A DNA stretch of 64,000 nt from Cytophagaceae bacterium (GTDB lineage: Bacteria > Bacteroidota > Bacteroidia > Cytophagales > Spirosomataceae). Location of the stretch: assembly GCA_027486845.1 (NCBI GenBank), contig JAIXOL010000068.1, positions 1-64,000 on the forward strand, given 5' to 3'. The notes beneath the pieces are model-generated. The model saw nothing but the letters and a program-made list of their open reading frames with translations, made no database searches and was not told the origin of the DNA. This document shows, one piece after another, positions 33,490 to 42,844 of the stretch. Position numbers and translations under genes: made by a program. How positions within the stretch are numbered: the first letter of the stretch is position 1; each line of letters opens with the position of its first letter.

Positions 33490-34881
33490 TTACAAGTGAA
33501 TAACCTCACCATAAGCAGCGGCTGCCGCTTCCATAATGGCTTCTGACATTGTAGGATGTGGGTGAACCGACTTGATGATTTCCATACCTGTTGTTTCAAG
33601 TTTGCGTGCTACGACTGCCTCAGCAATCATTTCGGTTACATTATTACCAATCATGTGGCAACCTAACCACTCGCCGTATTTAGCATCGAAAATAACTTTT
33701 ACAAACCCTTCTGGTACGCCACCAGCTTTTGCCTTACCTGATGCAGAGAATGGGAATTTACCAACTTTTATTTCGTATCCAGCTTCTTTGGCTGCCTTTT
33801 CGGTATAACCAACTGATGCAATTTCTGGTGAACAATAAGTACAACCTGGGATATTTTTATAGTCAAGTGGCTGTGGGTGGTGACCCGCAATTTTCTCAAC
33901 ACAAATGATACCTTCGGCCGATGCTACGTGAGCCAATGCTTGTCCCGGAGTTACATCACCGATAGCATAATATCCTGGGATATTCGTTTCGGCAAAGCCA
34001 TTTACCAAGATTTTGCCTCTGTCGGTTGCGATTCCCACATCTTCTAAACCAATGTTTTCGATATTTGCTACGATACCCGCTGCTGAAAGTACAACATCGG
34101 TTTCAATTTTGATTTCTCCTGTTGGTGTTTTTATTGTCGAAATACAACCACTTCCTGAAGTATCTACTTTCTCTACGCTTGAACTAGTATAAATTTCGAT
34201 GCCTAATTTCTTATAGATTTTTGCCAATTCTTTAGAAATGTCTTCATCTTCTACTGGAACAATATTTGGCATAAACTCTACGATAGTTACTTTCGTACCC
34301 ATGCTTGCATATACGTATGCAAACTCAACACCGATTGCACCCGAACCCATCACTAACATCGAAGATGGTTGTTTTTCGAGGCTCATAGCTTTTCGGTATT
34401 CGATTACTTTCTCACCATCAATCGGTACGTTGGGCAATTGTCTTGCTCTTGCACCAGTTGCAATGATAATGTTCTTTCCCTCTACATCAGTTTTTTTACC
34501 TTCAGCATCAGTAACTTCTACTTTCTTGCCTGTCTTTACTTTTCCGTAACCATTGATTACATCTATTTTATTTTTCTTCATCAAGAAAGTTACGCCTTTG
34601 CTCATGCCTTCGGCAACACTGCGTGATCGCTTGATAACCGCACCAAAGTTTGCATGAGATTCGCCAACTTCGATACCATAATCTTTTGCGTGCTTGATGT
34701 ATTCAAATACTTGGGCCGATTTTAACAACGCTTTTGTTGGAATACAACCCCAGTTAAGGCAAATGCCACCTAAACTTTCTTTTTCGATGATGGCTGTTTT
34801 CAAGCCTAATTGTGATGCACGAATAGCAGCTACATAGCCGCCAGGACCACTTCCAAGTATAACAACGTCGTATTGAGCCAT
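33490..34881 (-). CDS. lpdA: Dihydrolipoyl dehydrogenase (E3)
   Basis: This 463-residue flavoprotein reoxidises dihydrolipoamide in 2-oxoacid dehydrogenase and glycine-cleavage complexes. The FAD motif is GSGPGG (10-15), the redox disulfide is C41/C46 in GGICLNWGCIPTK, and the C-terminal active-site pair is in SVHPHPTMSEA. The NAD-binding motif VMGSGAIGVEF lies mid-protein. No E1 or E2 genes are adjacent, so it may serve several complexes. A good promoter lies upstream. Confidence 0.95.
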   Translation of the reverse strand: MAQYDVVILGSGPGGYVAAIRASQLGLKTAIIEKESLGGICLNWGCIPTKALLKSAQVFEYIKHAKDYGIEVGESHANFGAVIKRSRSVAEGMSKGVTFLMKKNKIDVINGYGKVKTGKKVEVTDAEGKKTDVEGKNIIIATGARARQLPNVPIDGEKVIEYRKAMSLEKQPSSMLVMGSGAIGVEFAYVYASMGTKVTIVEFMPNIVPVEDEDISKELAKIYKKLGIEIYTSSSVEKVDTSGSGCISTIKTPTGEIKIETDVVLSAAGIVANIENIGLEDVGIATDRGKILVNGFAETNIPGYYAIGDVTPGQALAHVASAEGIICVEKIAGHHPQPLDYKNIPGCTYCSPEIASVGYTEKAAKEAGYEIKVGKFPFSASGKAKAGGVPEGFVKVIFDAKYGEWLGCHMIGNNVTEMIAEAVVARKLETTGMEIIKSVHPHPTMSEAIMEAAAAAYGEVIHL

Positions 34882-35516
34882 AAAATGTTTCTTGTTAATT
34901 GAAAACTTGATGCAAAATTAGACAAAATAGCTGATACTCAAAAGGTAGGGCAGAATATGTTAAAAATGAGGCAAAAAAGTATTGGAGATACTTTGTTTTA
35001 ATAATGAAACAAGGGAAAATAGATAAAAGAAATAAACAAATCCTCTTTTACTTAATACAACTCAATGAACAACTCAAAACTACAAGTCGTTTATTTTCAG
35101 TAATTTTTATTGGAAAACAATATTGTGATTAAATATTTAGAATGTCCAAAAAATGTATAAAAGAGCAAAAACCTCAGAAAAGATTAAGTTTTAAACTTAA
35201 ATCCAAATATGAAAAAACTAAAAATCAATCAGGCGAATGATGAAGTTTTATCTCAACAATAAATCAAAACTGAAAATATTTAGTTTTTCAAAGCGTGTCA
35301 AAATAACTTGTTGCTCGGTTTTTCCGACCAATAATTGCCAAGGAAAACATTTTCATTTAATTAAATTGAATTCAATTGGGATATTAAATGACTTTCAAAA
35401 AATGTCATAATAATAAGCGTGCAATTAAATACAAAACGCCAAGCTACTTTTTCTCCCTTAATTCATAGCAAATCTACTTTTTCTTTCCCAATTTTGGGGT
35501 AAAAAAATACGATTAT
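34882..35516. other. 635-base spacer, no gene seen
   Basis: This divergent region between lpdA and the FAD/Fe-S dehydrogenase is AT-rich and has no convincing reading frame or tRNA-like fold. The lpdA promoter is at its left end. The word CTACTTTTTCT occurs twice in the last 75 bases, and a CCCAA/TTGGG inverted repeat lies close to the dehydrogenase start; either could be a control site for that gene. Confidence 0.4.
34913..34943 (-). promoter_or_regulatory. Promoter candidate for lpdA
   Basis: On the minus strand TTTG is followed after 18 bases by TAATTTTG, close to the Bacteroidota consensus TTTG-N19-TAnnTTTG, with a 31-base gap to the lpdA start codon. Confidence 0.6.
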
Positions 35517-38429
35517 ATGTTTGATGCGTTGCAGAGCGAATTTGAAGGCGAGCTTTACTTCAAAAATACAACTACCGACAAAGCCTTAAAGAAAGTTTAT
35601 TCGACCGATGCTTCGGTTTATCAAGAAGAACCGCTAGCTGTGGCCATTCCCAAGACTATAAATGATATAAAAAAACTCATCAAATTTGCTGATAATGAGC
35701 AAATTACGCTTATTCCTCGTGCTGCTGGTACATCGCTAGCTGGACAGGTTGTTGGAAAAGGACTTGTTGTTGATATTTCAAAAAACTTTATCAATATCCT
35801 CGAAGTAAACAAAGACGAAAAATGGGTAAGAGTACAGCCCGGTGTCATTCGTGACGACCTCAACGCTTATCTAAAACCGTATGGTTTGATGTTTGGTCCA
35901 GAAACCTCAACATCGAGCCGTGCCATGATTGGTGGCATGATTGGCAATAATTCGTGCGGACTTCACTCTATTATTTGGGGTGCAACTCGAGATAATCTCT
36001 TAGAAGTAAAAGCTTTATTATCAGATGGTAGCGAGGTACTTTTCGGCGATTTAGACAAAAAAACATTTCAAGAAAAATGCAATTTAGAAACGCTAGAAGG
36101 CAAAATTTATCAAAGTCTTGAAAAACTAATAAACAATCCAAAAAACCAAGCAGCTATAAATGAAGGTTTCCCTAAAGCCAATGTAAAACGTCGAAATACA
36201 GGTTATGCATTAGATGCTTTGAAGCCCCACCCATCGAATGCGGATTGTGCTTTTGAGTTCAATCTCTCCAAACTAATCGCAGGTTCAGAAGGTACACTTT
36301 GTTTTATTACTGAAGCAAAACTGAAACTTTTCGACCTTCCTCCCAAAGAAGTAGGGATGGTAGCCGTTCATACGCATACGCTCAATGAGTCGCTTTTGGC
36401 TAATTTGGTGGCTCTCGAACATCATTGCTCGGCCTCAGAGTTGGTCGATGATTTTATTCTGGAATTCACAAAAACGAATATAGAGCAATCAAAAAACAGA
36501 TTTTTTATCGAAGGCGAGCCTAAAGCCATTTTGATGGTTGAATTTTTTGATGAAACCCAAGAAGGTCTTATGCAAAAAACCAATAATTTAATAAAAGATT
36601 TCAAAGAAAAAAATCTGGGTTACGCTCACCCTATCTTGCTCGGTGATGACTCCAAAAAGGCGTGGGAAGTACGAAAAGGTGGCTTAGGCCTACTCCGCAA
36701 CCTCGAAGGGGATACACAGTGCGTAAACTTGATTGAAGACTGTGCCGTTGACCCACAAGATTTGCCAGCATATATTGAAGATTTGGAGGTTTTACTAAAA
36801 AAACTTAATGTTCAATACTCAATGTACGCCCACGCAGGAGCGGGCGAGCTACACGTTGAGCCGATGATTAATCTAAAAACGACCGAAGGACGACAACTTT
36901 TTCGAACAATTTTGGCCGAAACAGCAATTTTGGTAAAAAAATATGGTGGCTCACTCTCGGGTGAACACGGAGACGGGCGTCTGCGTGGTGAATTCATTCC
37001 ATTTATGATGGGCGAAAAAAACTACGCACTTTTCAGAGAAGTAAAACAAATATTTGACGAAAAAGGCATTTTCAACCAAGGAAAAATCATTGATTCTCCT
37101 CCAATGAATGAGTTTTTAAGATATGAAGCTGACCTACCAACGCCCAAACATCAAACAGTTTTTGATTTTTCAAAACAAGAAAGTATTTTACGTTTGACCG
37201 AAAAATGTAGTGGTTCGGGTGACTGTCGCAAAACCGAAATCACAGGCGGAACGATGTGTCCAAGTTATATGGCAACTCGTAGCGAAAAAGACACCACTCG
37301 TGCTAGAGCCAATGTTTTGAGGCAATATTATACCAATGAGCAAGCAATTACGCAGGAAAGCGTGAAAGAGGTACTTGATTTGTGTCTTTCGTGCAAAGGT
37401 TGTAAATCAGAGTGTCCATCGAGTGTTGATGTGGGCAAGATGAAAGCCGAGTTTTTGCAAAAAACCTATGACACAAAAGGCATTCCATTCCGCTCGAAAT
37501 TAATTGGGACTTTTACAAAACAAATGAGGCTAGCCTCGATTGCTCCATGGGCATATAATTTTATCTTCAAGACCGAGGCCATTCGCCGAATCGCTAACCG
37601 AATTGTAGGTTTTCACCCTGACCGCACAATGCCTCTATTGCATAGCACAACATTGAAAGAATGGTTTGGCAAGCAACCTTCTTCACAAAATGATAAAAAA
37701 GTATATTTCTTCTGCGATGAATTCACCAACTACAACGATGTAGAAGTAGGCAAAAAAGCGATTTTGTTGTTACAAAAACTTGGTTATGAGGTAATTATAC
37801 CAAATCACTTAGAAAGTGGACGCACTTATTTATCAAAAGGAATGGTGCGTGAAGCCAAGAAAATCGCTATTAAAAATGTTGAATTGCTGAAAGATATTGT
37901 ATCAGAAAATAGGCCAATTATTGGACTTGAGCCATCGGCAATTTTGACTTTGAGAGACGAATATTTGGAACTTGTACCGCAAGGTTTAAGAGATTCTGCT
38001 GAAAAAATCGCTAAAAATGCTTTTCAATTTGATGAATGGTTTGCTCGTGAAATTGACCTAGGAAAAATCAAAAAAGAAGCTTTTTCAAACGAAAAACGAT
38101 TGATAAAACTGCACGGACATTGTCACCAAAAAGCTTTATCATCGCTTACGCCTACCAAGAAAAGTTTGTCTTTACCCACAAATTATGAAGTCCATTTGAT
38201 TCCATCAGGTTGTTGCGGAATGGCAGGTTCATTTGGCTACGAAGCCGAGCATTATGAAGTCTCAATGAAAGTTGGAGAGTTAATACTTTTTCCAACCATC
38301 AGAAAACAAGCAGAAAATGTAATAATTGCAGCTCCAGGCACAAGCTGCCGCCATCAAATAAAGGACGGAACGGGCAGAATCGCCCAGCATCCTGCCGAGA
38401 TTTTGTATGAAGCCCTTTTGGGGAATTGA
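35517..38429 (+). CDS. FAD-linked oxidase / Fe-S oxidoreductase, D-lactate dehydrogenase-like
   Basis: This 970-residue protein joins three parts: an N-terminal FAD-binding PCMH domain (about 25-270; PRAAGTSLAGQ, GGMIGNNSCG), an FAD-oxidase C-terminal domain (about 270-540; GEHGDGRLR), and a ferredoxin-like plus CCG-type region (about 560-970) with CLSCKGCKSECP near 621-632 and CCGMAGSFG near 898. Such fusions oxidise D-lactate or other 2-hydroxyacids and pass electrons to the quinone pool. The substrate is inferred. The stop codon lies in the first unit of a short tandem repeat. No co-transcribed transporter is present. Confidence 0.88.
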   Translation: MFDALQSEFEGELYFKNTTTDKALKKVYSTDASVYQEEPLAVAIPKTINDIKKLIKFADNEQITLIPRAAGTSLAGQVVGKGLVVDISKNFINILEVNKDEKWVRVQPGVIRDDLNAYLKPYGLMFGPETSTSSRAMIGGMIGNNSCGLHSIIWGATRDNLLEVKALLSDGSEVLFGDLDKKTFQEKCNLETLEGKIYQSLEKLINNPKNQAAINEGFPKANVKRRNTGYALDALKPHPSNADCAFEFNLSKLIAGSEGTLCFITEAKLKLFDLPPKEVGMVAVHTHTLNESLLANLVALEHHCSASELVDDFILEFTKTNIEQSKNRFFIEGEPKAILMVEFFDETQEGLMQKTNNLIKDFKEKNLGYAHPILLGDDSKKAWEVRKGGLGLLRNLEGDTQCVNLIEDCAVDPQDLPAYIEDLEVLLKKLNVQYSMYAHAGAGELHVEPMINLKTTEGRQLFRTILAETAILVKKYGGSLSGEHGDGRLRGEFIPFMMGEKNYALFREVKQIFDEKGIFNQGKIIDSPPMNEFLRYEADLPTPKHQTVFDFSKQESILRLTEKCSGSGDCRKTEITGGTMCPSYMATRSEKDTTRARANVLRQYYTNEQAITQESVKEVLDLCLSCKGCKSECPSSVDVGKMKAEFLQKTYDTKGIPFRSKLIGTFTKQMRLASIAPWAYNFIFKTEAIRRIANRIVGFHPDRTMPLLHSTTLKEWFGKQPSSQNDKKVYFFCDEFTNYNDVEVGKKAILLLQKLGYEVIIPNHLESGRTYLSKGMVREAKKIAIKNVELLKDIVSENRPIIGLEPSAILTLRDEYLELVPQGLRDSAEKIAKNAFQFDEWFAREIDLGKIKKEAFSNEKRLIKLHGHCHQKALSSLTPTKKSLSLPTNYEVHLIPSGCCGMAGSFGYEAEHYEVSMKVGELILFPTIRKQAENVIIAAPGTSCRHQIKDGTGRIAQHPAEILYEALLGN

Positions 38430-38464
38430 GAATGCAGAATTAAGAATGTAGAATTGAGAATGAT
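38423..38464 (+). repeat. Three tandem 14-base GAATTGAGAATG repeats
   Basis: Units GAATTGAGAATGCA, GAATTAAGAATGTA and GAATTGAGAATGAT follow one another. The first contains the stop codon of the dehydrogenase gene. This is one of several short-period repeat families in the spacers of this window. Confidence 0.75.
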
Positions 38465-38503
38465 AAACAAAAAGCGATGTAAAGGCATTCTACATTCTTA
38501 ATT
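38438..38503. terminator. Hairpin between the convergent dehydrogenase and leuA genes
   Basis: A 17-base arm at 38438-38454, inside the tandem repeat, pairs perfectly with 38487-38503 (ATTCTACATTCTTAATT). It lies between convergent genes and may terminate transcription both ways, though the stem is AT-rich and has no T-run. Confidence 0.5.
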
Positions 38504-38510
38504 AATAAAT

Positions 38511-39653
38511 TTAAGCCCTCATTAACTTCACCAAATCTTTATCATTGACTTCTTTAATTTGGTCGGCTAAGTCAAGGAAACGCTTGTAAGTATCATCTAA
38601 TAAAGGTTTTTCAAGTTTAAAACCAAGCATTTCGAGGCGATGCTTCAATGCATGGCGACCGCTTCTGGCAGTCAAAACAATCATTGATTTATCAACACCA
38701 ACTTCGAGCGGATTGATAATTTCGTAAGTATCAGTATGTTTCAAAAAACCATCTTGGTGAATACCCGACGAGTGAGCAAAAGCATTACGCCCAACTATTG
38801 CCTTATTGGCTTGTACCTGCATACGCATTGTTTCTGAAACCAATTTACTCATCGGAAATAGTTTCGTGCTATCAATATCTGTATGAAAACCAAGATTTTT
38901 ATGCACTTTCAAAATCATCGCAACTTCCTCCAACGAAGTATTTCCAGCTCTTTCTCCAATGCCGTTGATTGTTACCTCTACTTGCCTTGCTCCCGCCCTG
39001 ATTCCCGCAATCGTATTGGCTGTTGCCATGCCCAAATCATTATGATTATGCATCGAAAGAATTGCTTTGTCAACGTTTGGTACATTGTTCATTAAATAAT
39101 TAATGCGGTCAAACATATCGTTTGGTAAAACATACCCCGTTGTATCAGGAAGATTCACCACCGTAGCACCTGCTTTGATGACACTTTCGGTCAATCTTGC
39201 CAAAAACTCTAAATCAGCACGGCCAGCATCTTCGGCATAAAACTCAACATCATCAACCAAGTTTCTGGCATGTTTTACAGCATCAATTGCTTGCTCAATG
39301 ATTGCATCTCGGTTACTATTAAATTTATGTTTAATGTGAATATCCGATGCACCAATTCCTGTATGAATACGAGGGCGTTTGGCAAATTTCAATGCTTCGC
39401 CAGCGGCATCAATATCGCCTTTTACAGCACGTGATAATGCACAAACTGTTGGCTCGGTAACGGCTTTAGAAACCTCTACAACAGAACGAAAATCGCCCGG
39501 ACTCGATACTGGAAATCCTGCTTCGATGATATCAACCCCCAGCTTTTCAAGTTCTTTAGCAATCATTACTTTTTCGTCAGTCGTTAACTGACAACCCGGT
39601 ACTTGCTCGCCATCTCGCAAAGTAGTGTCAAAAACATAAATTTTATCGCTCAT
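38511..39653 (-). CDS. leuA: 2-isopropylmalate synthase, short form without the regulatory domain
   Basis: This 380-residue protein is the catalytic TIM barrel of the LeuA/homocitrate-synthase family: [13 protein letters not shown] (9-21), the metal histidines in [26 protein letters not shown], and a short linker region. It condenses 2-oxoisovalerate with acetyl-CoA in leucine synthesis. The roughly 110-residue C-terminal domain that binds leucine in classical LeuA is missing, so feedback inhibition is not expected. Homocitrate or citramalate synthase are alternatives, but a leucine-type leader supports LeuA. leuB, leuC and leuD are not in the window. Confidence 0.85.
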   Translation of the reverse strand: MSDKIYVFDTTLRDGEQVPGCQLTTDEKVMIAKELEKLGVDIIEAGFPVSSPGDFRSVVEVSKAVTEPTVCALSRAVKGDIDAAGEALKFAKRPRIHTGIGASDIHIKHKFNSNRDAIIEQAIDAVKHARNLVDDVEFYAEDAGRADLEFLARLTESVIKAGATVVNLPDTTGYVLPNDMFDRINYLMNNVPNVDKAILSMHNHNDLGMATANTIAGIRAGARQVEVTINGIGERAGNTSLEEVAMILKVHKNLGFHTDIDSTKLFPMSKLVSETMRMQVQANKAIVGRNAFAHSSGIHQDGFLKHTDTYEIINPLEVGVDKSMIVLTARSGRHALKHRLEMLGFKLEKPLLDDTYKRFLDLADQIKEVNDKDLVKLMRA

Positions 39654-39705
39654 TTCTGATGAGATTAATATTGGTTAAGTAAGAATCGTGTCAATCTGTT
39701 TTCAC

Positions 39706-39795
39706 AAAAAAGCCCTTTCTTAAGTTTATAAGAAAGGGCTTTCGTATATACAAAATCTCCATTTCTCACACCAACAGGTTGAGTAGAAGGAGAAT
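39706..39795 (-). promoter_or_regulatory. leuA leader: conserved stem plus perfect attenuator-like terminator
   Basis: Reading the minus strand, TCTCC/GGAGA encloses CTCAACC/GGT-TGAG (39756-39793), then TTTTGTATATACGAA, then a perfect 14-pair terminator with a six-base loop (39709-39742) and six T (39706-39711). The terminator points into leuA and lies about 55 bases before its start codon. The order of the blocks YTTCTRCTC, GAG, TGGAGA, TTTGT, ACGAA and AGCC terminator matches the ilvD leader. No leader peptide with a Leu run is seen. Confidence 0.75.
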
Positions 39796-39846
39796 TGAAT
39801 TTGCGATTGACGAATGTTTCAATGGTTTTGTTTTTTTTATTTGATA

Positions 39847-39877
39847 CAAATTTAGACAAATATTTTTTTTAGACAAA
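39847..39877 (-). promoter_or_regulatory. Promoter of leuA
   Basis: On the minus strand TTTG, exactly 19 bases, then TAAATTTG, a full match to the Bacteroidota promoter consensus. A start about 7 bases on gives a leader of roughly 185 bases that contains the conserved stem and the terminator. Confidence 0.75.
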
Positions 39878-40166
39878 AAAAATCACTTTTTTTTCAAAAA
39901 AATCAATCTCAGAATATGGCTTTTCCAAGTTGATTTACTTTAGATTTAATACATAAAAAGTTGCTTTTTTGTGTTTTATGGTGCTTTTTATGAATTATTT
40001 TTGATAATTTATGCTAATATAAAGAGGTTTTAAGTCGCTGATTATAAGATTATTAATTGTTTTTTCAAAAAACCTTCTTCCTTTCTGTGTCAAATATTCT
40101 GAAATTCTCACTAATAGTTAGTATTTTTGCACAATTCCTAAGCCGAAGAAAAATTTTATTTCACCT
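39878..40166. other. Divergent spacer before pyk, no gene seen
   Basis: About 290 AT-rich bases lie between the leuA promoter and pyk. They contain the pyk -7 element near the right end and several T-tracts. No reading frame or fold stands out. Confidence 0.4.
40122..40129 (+). promoter_or_regulatory. Candidate -7 element for pyk
   Basis: TATTTTTG followed by C-A lies 37 bases before the pyk start codon. No -33 TTTG is clear. Confidence 0.45.
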
Positions 40167-41618
40167 ATGCAAAGAAAAACCAAAATAGTAGCAACTGTCG
40201 GACCTGCTTCCGAAAGCGAAGAAATGTTATTGGCATTGGCAAAAGCTGGTGTAAATGTTTTCCGTTTGAATTTTTCCCACGGAACGCACACCGATCACCA
40301 AACTCGTATCGACCGTATTCGTAAAATCAATAAAGAGCATGGTTACAAGTGTGCCATATTGCAAGATTTGCAAGGCCCTAAAATCAGAATTGGTCTGATG
40401 GAAAGCGGCAATGATGGCGTTGAAATTTTTGCAGGAAATCAGTTAAGATTTGCCAGTGACGACATCATTGGAAATGCTGAAAGAGTAAGTACTCCATATA
40501 AAGGAATGTACAATGACGTACAAGTTGGAGAACGAATTTTAATGGATGATGGGAAATTAGAGGTAAAAGTTATAGGAAAAGATGGTACTGACGTAATCAC
40601 AGAAGTGGTTTATGGCGGTCTTTTAAAACAAAAGAAAGGCGTAAATCTTCCGAATACAAATATTTCTCAGCCATCGGTAACCGAAAAAGATTGGGAAGAT
40701 TTGAAGTTTGGGTTGGCAAATGACGTTGATTGGGTTGCCCTTTCATTTGTTCGAACTGCTGAAGAAATTCAAGATATTCAGAAATATATTAAAGAGCAAG
40801 GCAAAACAGCCAAAGTAATTGCAAAAGTTGAAAAGCCGGAGGCGATTACAAACATGCAAGAGATAGTTGATGCAAGTGATGCTATTATGGTTGCCCGTGG
40901 CGATTTGGGTGTTGAACTTCCTTCGGAAGATGTGCCGATGATTCAAAAACGATTGGTTGAAATGTCTAATTTAGCAGCAAAGCCGGTTATCGTTGCAACG
41001 CAAATGCTCGAAAGTATGATAGACAGTCCACGTCCAACTCGTGCGGAAGTTGGTGACGTTGCAAATGCTGTGTTAGATGGTGCTGATGCCGTAATGCTAA
41101 GTGCAGAAAGTGCTTCGGGAAAATATCCGATTTTGGCAGTTGAAACGATGGTCAATACAATCGTGAAAGTAGAAGAGTTGGCTGATGAGAAAAAATTGTA
41201 TTTCCGCCATCACACTCGTGTTACGGAAGACGATTATATTTCAGACGAAAAAGAAAATGATAACGTGGTAATGACAGCGTGTCGTTTGGCTCGTGACTTG
41301 AAAGTAAAAGCCATTATTGGTATTACTACTTCGGGTTATACAGCTGTTCGTTTATCACATCACCGACCTAAAGCAGGTTTATTTATTTTTACAAATAACG
41401 AAAAATTATCAACTCAATTGAGCCTTTATTCGGGTGTTCAGGTTTTTATGACCGAAACAATGAAAGGTAAAAATGTAGAAGAAGTTGTTGATGCGATTAG
41501 AGACATTTTGGTTAAAAAAGGTGAGCTAAATCAAGGAGATTTGTTTATCAATACCTTGAGTTTACCATTACAAGACAATAACCGCACAAATACCGTAAAG
41601 TTGAGTAAGGTAGAGTAG
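40167..41618 (+). CDS. pyk: Pyruvate kinase
   Basis: This 483-residue glycolytic enzyme makes pyruvate and ATP from phosphoenolpyruvate and ADP. Family segments visible are KIVATVGPAS (5-14), FRLNFSHG (32-39), the catalytic lysine block AKVEKPEAI, the metal site MVARGDLGVELP, and the pattern TQMLESMIDSPRPTRAEVGDVANAVLDG. A C-terminal allosteric domain is complete. It is a single-gene transcript with its own promoter and a strong terminator. Confidence 0.96.
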   Translation: MQRKTKIVATVGPASESEEMLLALAKAGVNVFRLNFSHGTHTDHQTRIDRIRKINKEHGYKCAILQDLQGPKIRIGLMESGNDGVEIFAGNQLRFASDDIIGNAERVSTPYKGMYNDVQVGERILMDDGKLEVKVIGKDGTDVITEVVYGGLLKQKKGVNLPNTNISQPSVTEKDWEDLKFGLANDVDWVALSFVRTAEEIQDIQKYIKEQGKTAKVIAKVEKPEAITNMQEIVDASDAIMVARGDLGVELPSEDVPMIQKRLVEMSNLAAKPVIVATQMLESMIDSPRPTRAEVGDVANAVLDGADAVMLSAESASGKYPILAVETMVNTIVKVEELADEKKLYFRHHTRVTEDDYISDEKENDNVVMTACRLARDLKVKAIIGITTSGYTAVRLSHHRPKAGLFIFTNNEKLSTQLSLYSGVQVFMTETMKGKNVEEVVDAIRDILVKKGELNQGDLFINTLSLPLQDNNRTNTVKLSKVE

Positions 41619-41633
41619 TTGCAACATTGAGAT

Positions 41634-41667
41634 AAAAAGCCTTTTTCGCAAGCGAAGAAGGCTTTTT
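41634..41667 (+). terminator. Intrinsic terminator after pyk
   Basis: AAAAAGCCTT and AAGGCTTTTT flank an inner TTTCG/CGAAG stem; five T follow. The symmetry would allow it to stop the convergent CobW gene too. Confidence 0.85.
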
Positions 41668-41761
41668 ATGTTCTATCCTACCCTAAGCTAAATCCAATAC
41701 GAAGTTGCAATTGTAACTAAAATATAGTAATTGAAATATACGCTTATAGTTTTTGAAAATA

Positions 41762-42751
41762 TCAATTTTCGTCCAAACATTCTCTCAATTTCACTTCAAA
41801 AACCAACCAATCTAAATCATAATTGGCAATGAGTTCGATGCGGCTATCTCTGCGATAGGCAATATATTGCACCGAAAATTCTCGGTCAACGGCATTTATC
41901 AAAACCCAATCTTTGCCCGTTCGGAAAACACCTTTAGCTCTATCAACGCCTTGAAGTGTGCTAAAAAACTGACGTAACTTTGACAAACTAAAAACTTCAT
42001 CGGGAGAAAAAACCCAACCACAACTGTACATTCCCAAGCCTTTGTTTAGTTTTTTGATGGGTTTCCCGATTTCAGGAATTGCTTCTATTTCCTCCGCGTA
42101 GTGATGATAATGCTCGTGCGAATGTGTTTGCGGGAATTCGGCCTTTCGACCTGCAAATGGCTCAATATCGAGCCATTCTACATTTATTTTACCATTTAAA
42201 ACTGTTTCTACCAAAAGTTTGGGTGGAAACAGAGACGTTGCCCAAAGTTTAAATTTCTCGGCAAGCTCCTCCCCTACTAGGTCAGCTTTATTAGCCACCA
42301 ACACATCGGCCAAATTGATTTGGTCTTGAAAAGTCTCGTGCGAACGCACATTTGCATCAGCCCAACGACGTGGGTCAACCAAACAAATTGTTGCTCTGAT
42401 TTCGAGAATATCTTTCAAATATTTATTTTGCAATAAATCTAAGATACTGGCAGGATGACCGATGCCTGTCGGTTCAATCAAAATTCGGTCGGGCTTTTGG
42501 TTGCGTAAAATTGAGGTAAGCGTTACTTGCATAGGCACATTAGCCGTGCAGCAAATACAACCGCCTGCTACTTCTTTAATTACGAGTCCGTCTTGTTCGT
42601 CAATGGCCGTATGGTCAATCGAAACTGCTCCAAATTCATTGATAATAATTGCCCAACGCTCATTGGCGGGTTTATTTGACAGAATATGTTTGATGGCAGT
42701 GGTTTTACCCACACCCAAAAAGCCTGTGATGATATTTACTGGTATTTTCAT
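41762..42751 (-). CDS. CobW/COG0523-family GTPase, metal chaperone
   Basis: The start at MKIPVNIITGFLG gives 329 residues; a start 48 bases upstream would overlap the terminator of the DUF1080 gene. Walker A is GFLGVGKTT (10-18), the family metal motif CxCC is C-I-C-C at 65-68, the switch region is EPTGIGHPA, and NKADL is the guanine-binding motif. A His-rich stretch (HSHEHYHHYAEE) lies near 200 and may bind zinc. COG0523 proteins insert or store zinc or other metals; which client it serves here is unknown. Confidence 0.9.
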   Translation of the reverse strand: MKIPVNIITGFLGVGKTTAIKHILSNKPANERWAIIINEFGAVSIDHTAIDEQDGLVIKEVAGGCICCTANVPMQVTLTSILRNQKPDRILIEPTGIGHPASILDLLQNKYLKDILEIRATICLVDPRRWADANVRSHETFQDQINLADVLVANKADLVGEELAEKFKLWATSLFPPKLLVETVLNGKINVEWLDIEPFAGRKAEFPQTHSHEHYHHYAEEIEAIPEIGKPIKKLNKGLGMYSCGWVFSPDEVFSLSKLRQFFSTLQGVDRAKGVFRTGKDWVLINAVDREFSVQYIAYRRDSRIELIANYDLDWLVFEVKLRECLDEN

Positions 42752-42783
42752 AAAGAGAAGATTCTTTGTCGATATAAAATCAA

Positions 42784-42816
42784 AAGGAAGGCTTCGCATA
42801 GAGTGAAGCCTTCCTT
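42784..42816 (-). terminator. Intrinsic terminator after the first DUF1080 gene
   Basis: AAGGAAGGCTTC and GAAGCCTTCCTT pair across a nine-base loop. On the minus strand it is followed by TTTG. The left arm shares 14 bases, AAGGAAGGCTTCGC, with the hairpin after ilvC. Confidence 0.7.
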
Positions 42817-42844
42817 AAAAATAACACCTTTTATGTAAAAAAGT

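Noticed and set aside
39665-39859. Open frame of 64 codons on the minus strand upstream of leuA
   Set aside because: It crosses the conserved leader stem and the terminator, and its start lies at or upstream of the predicted transcription start. The ilvD leader, which shares the RNA blocks, does not encode a related peptide.
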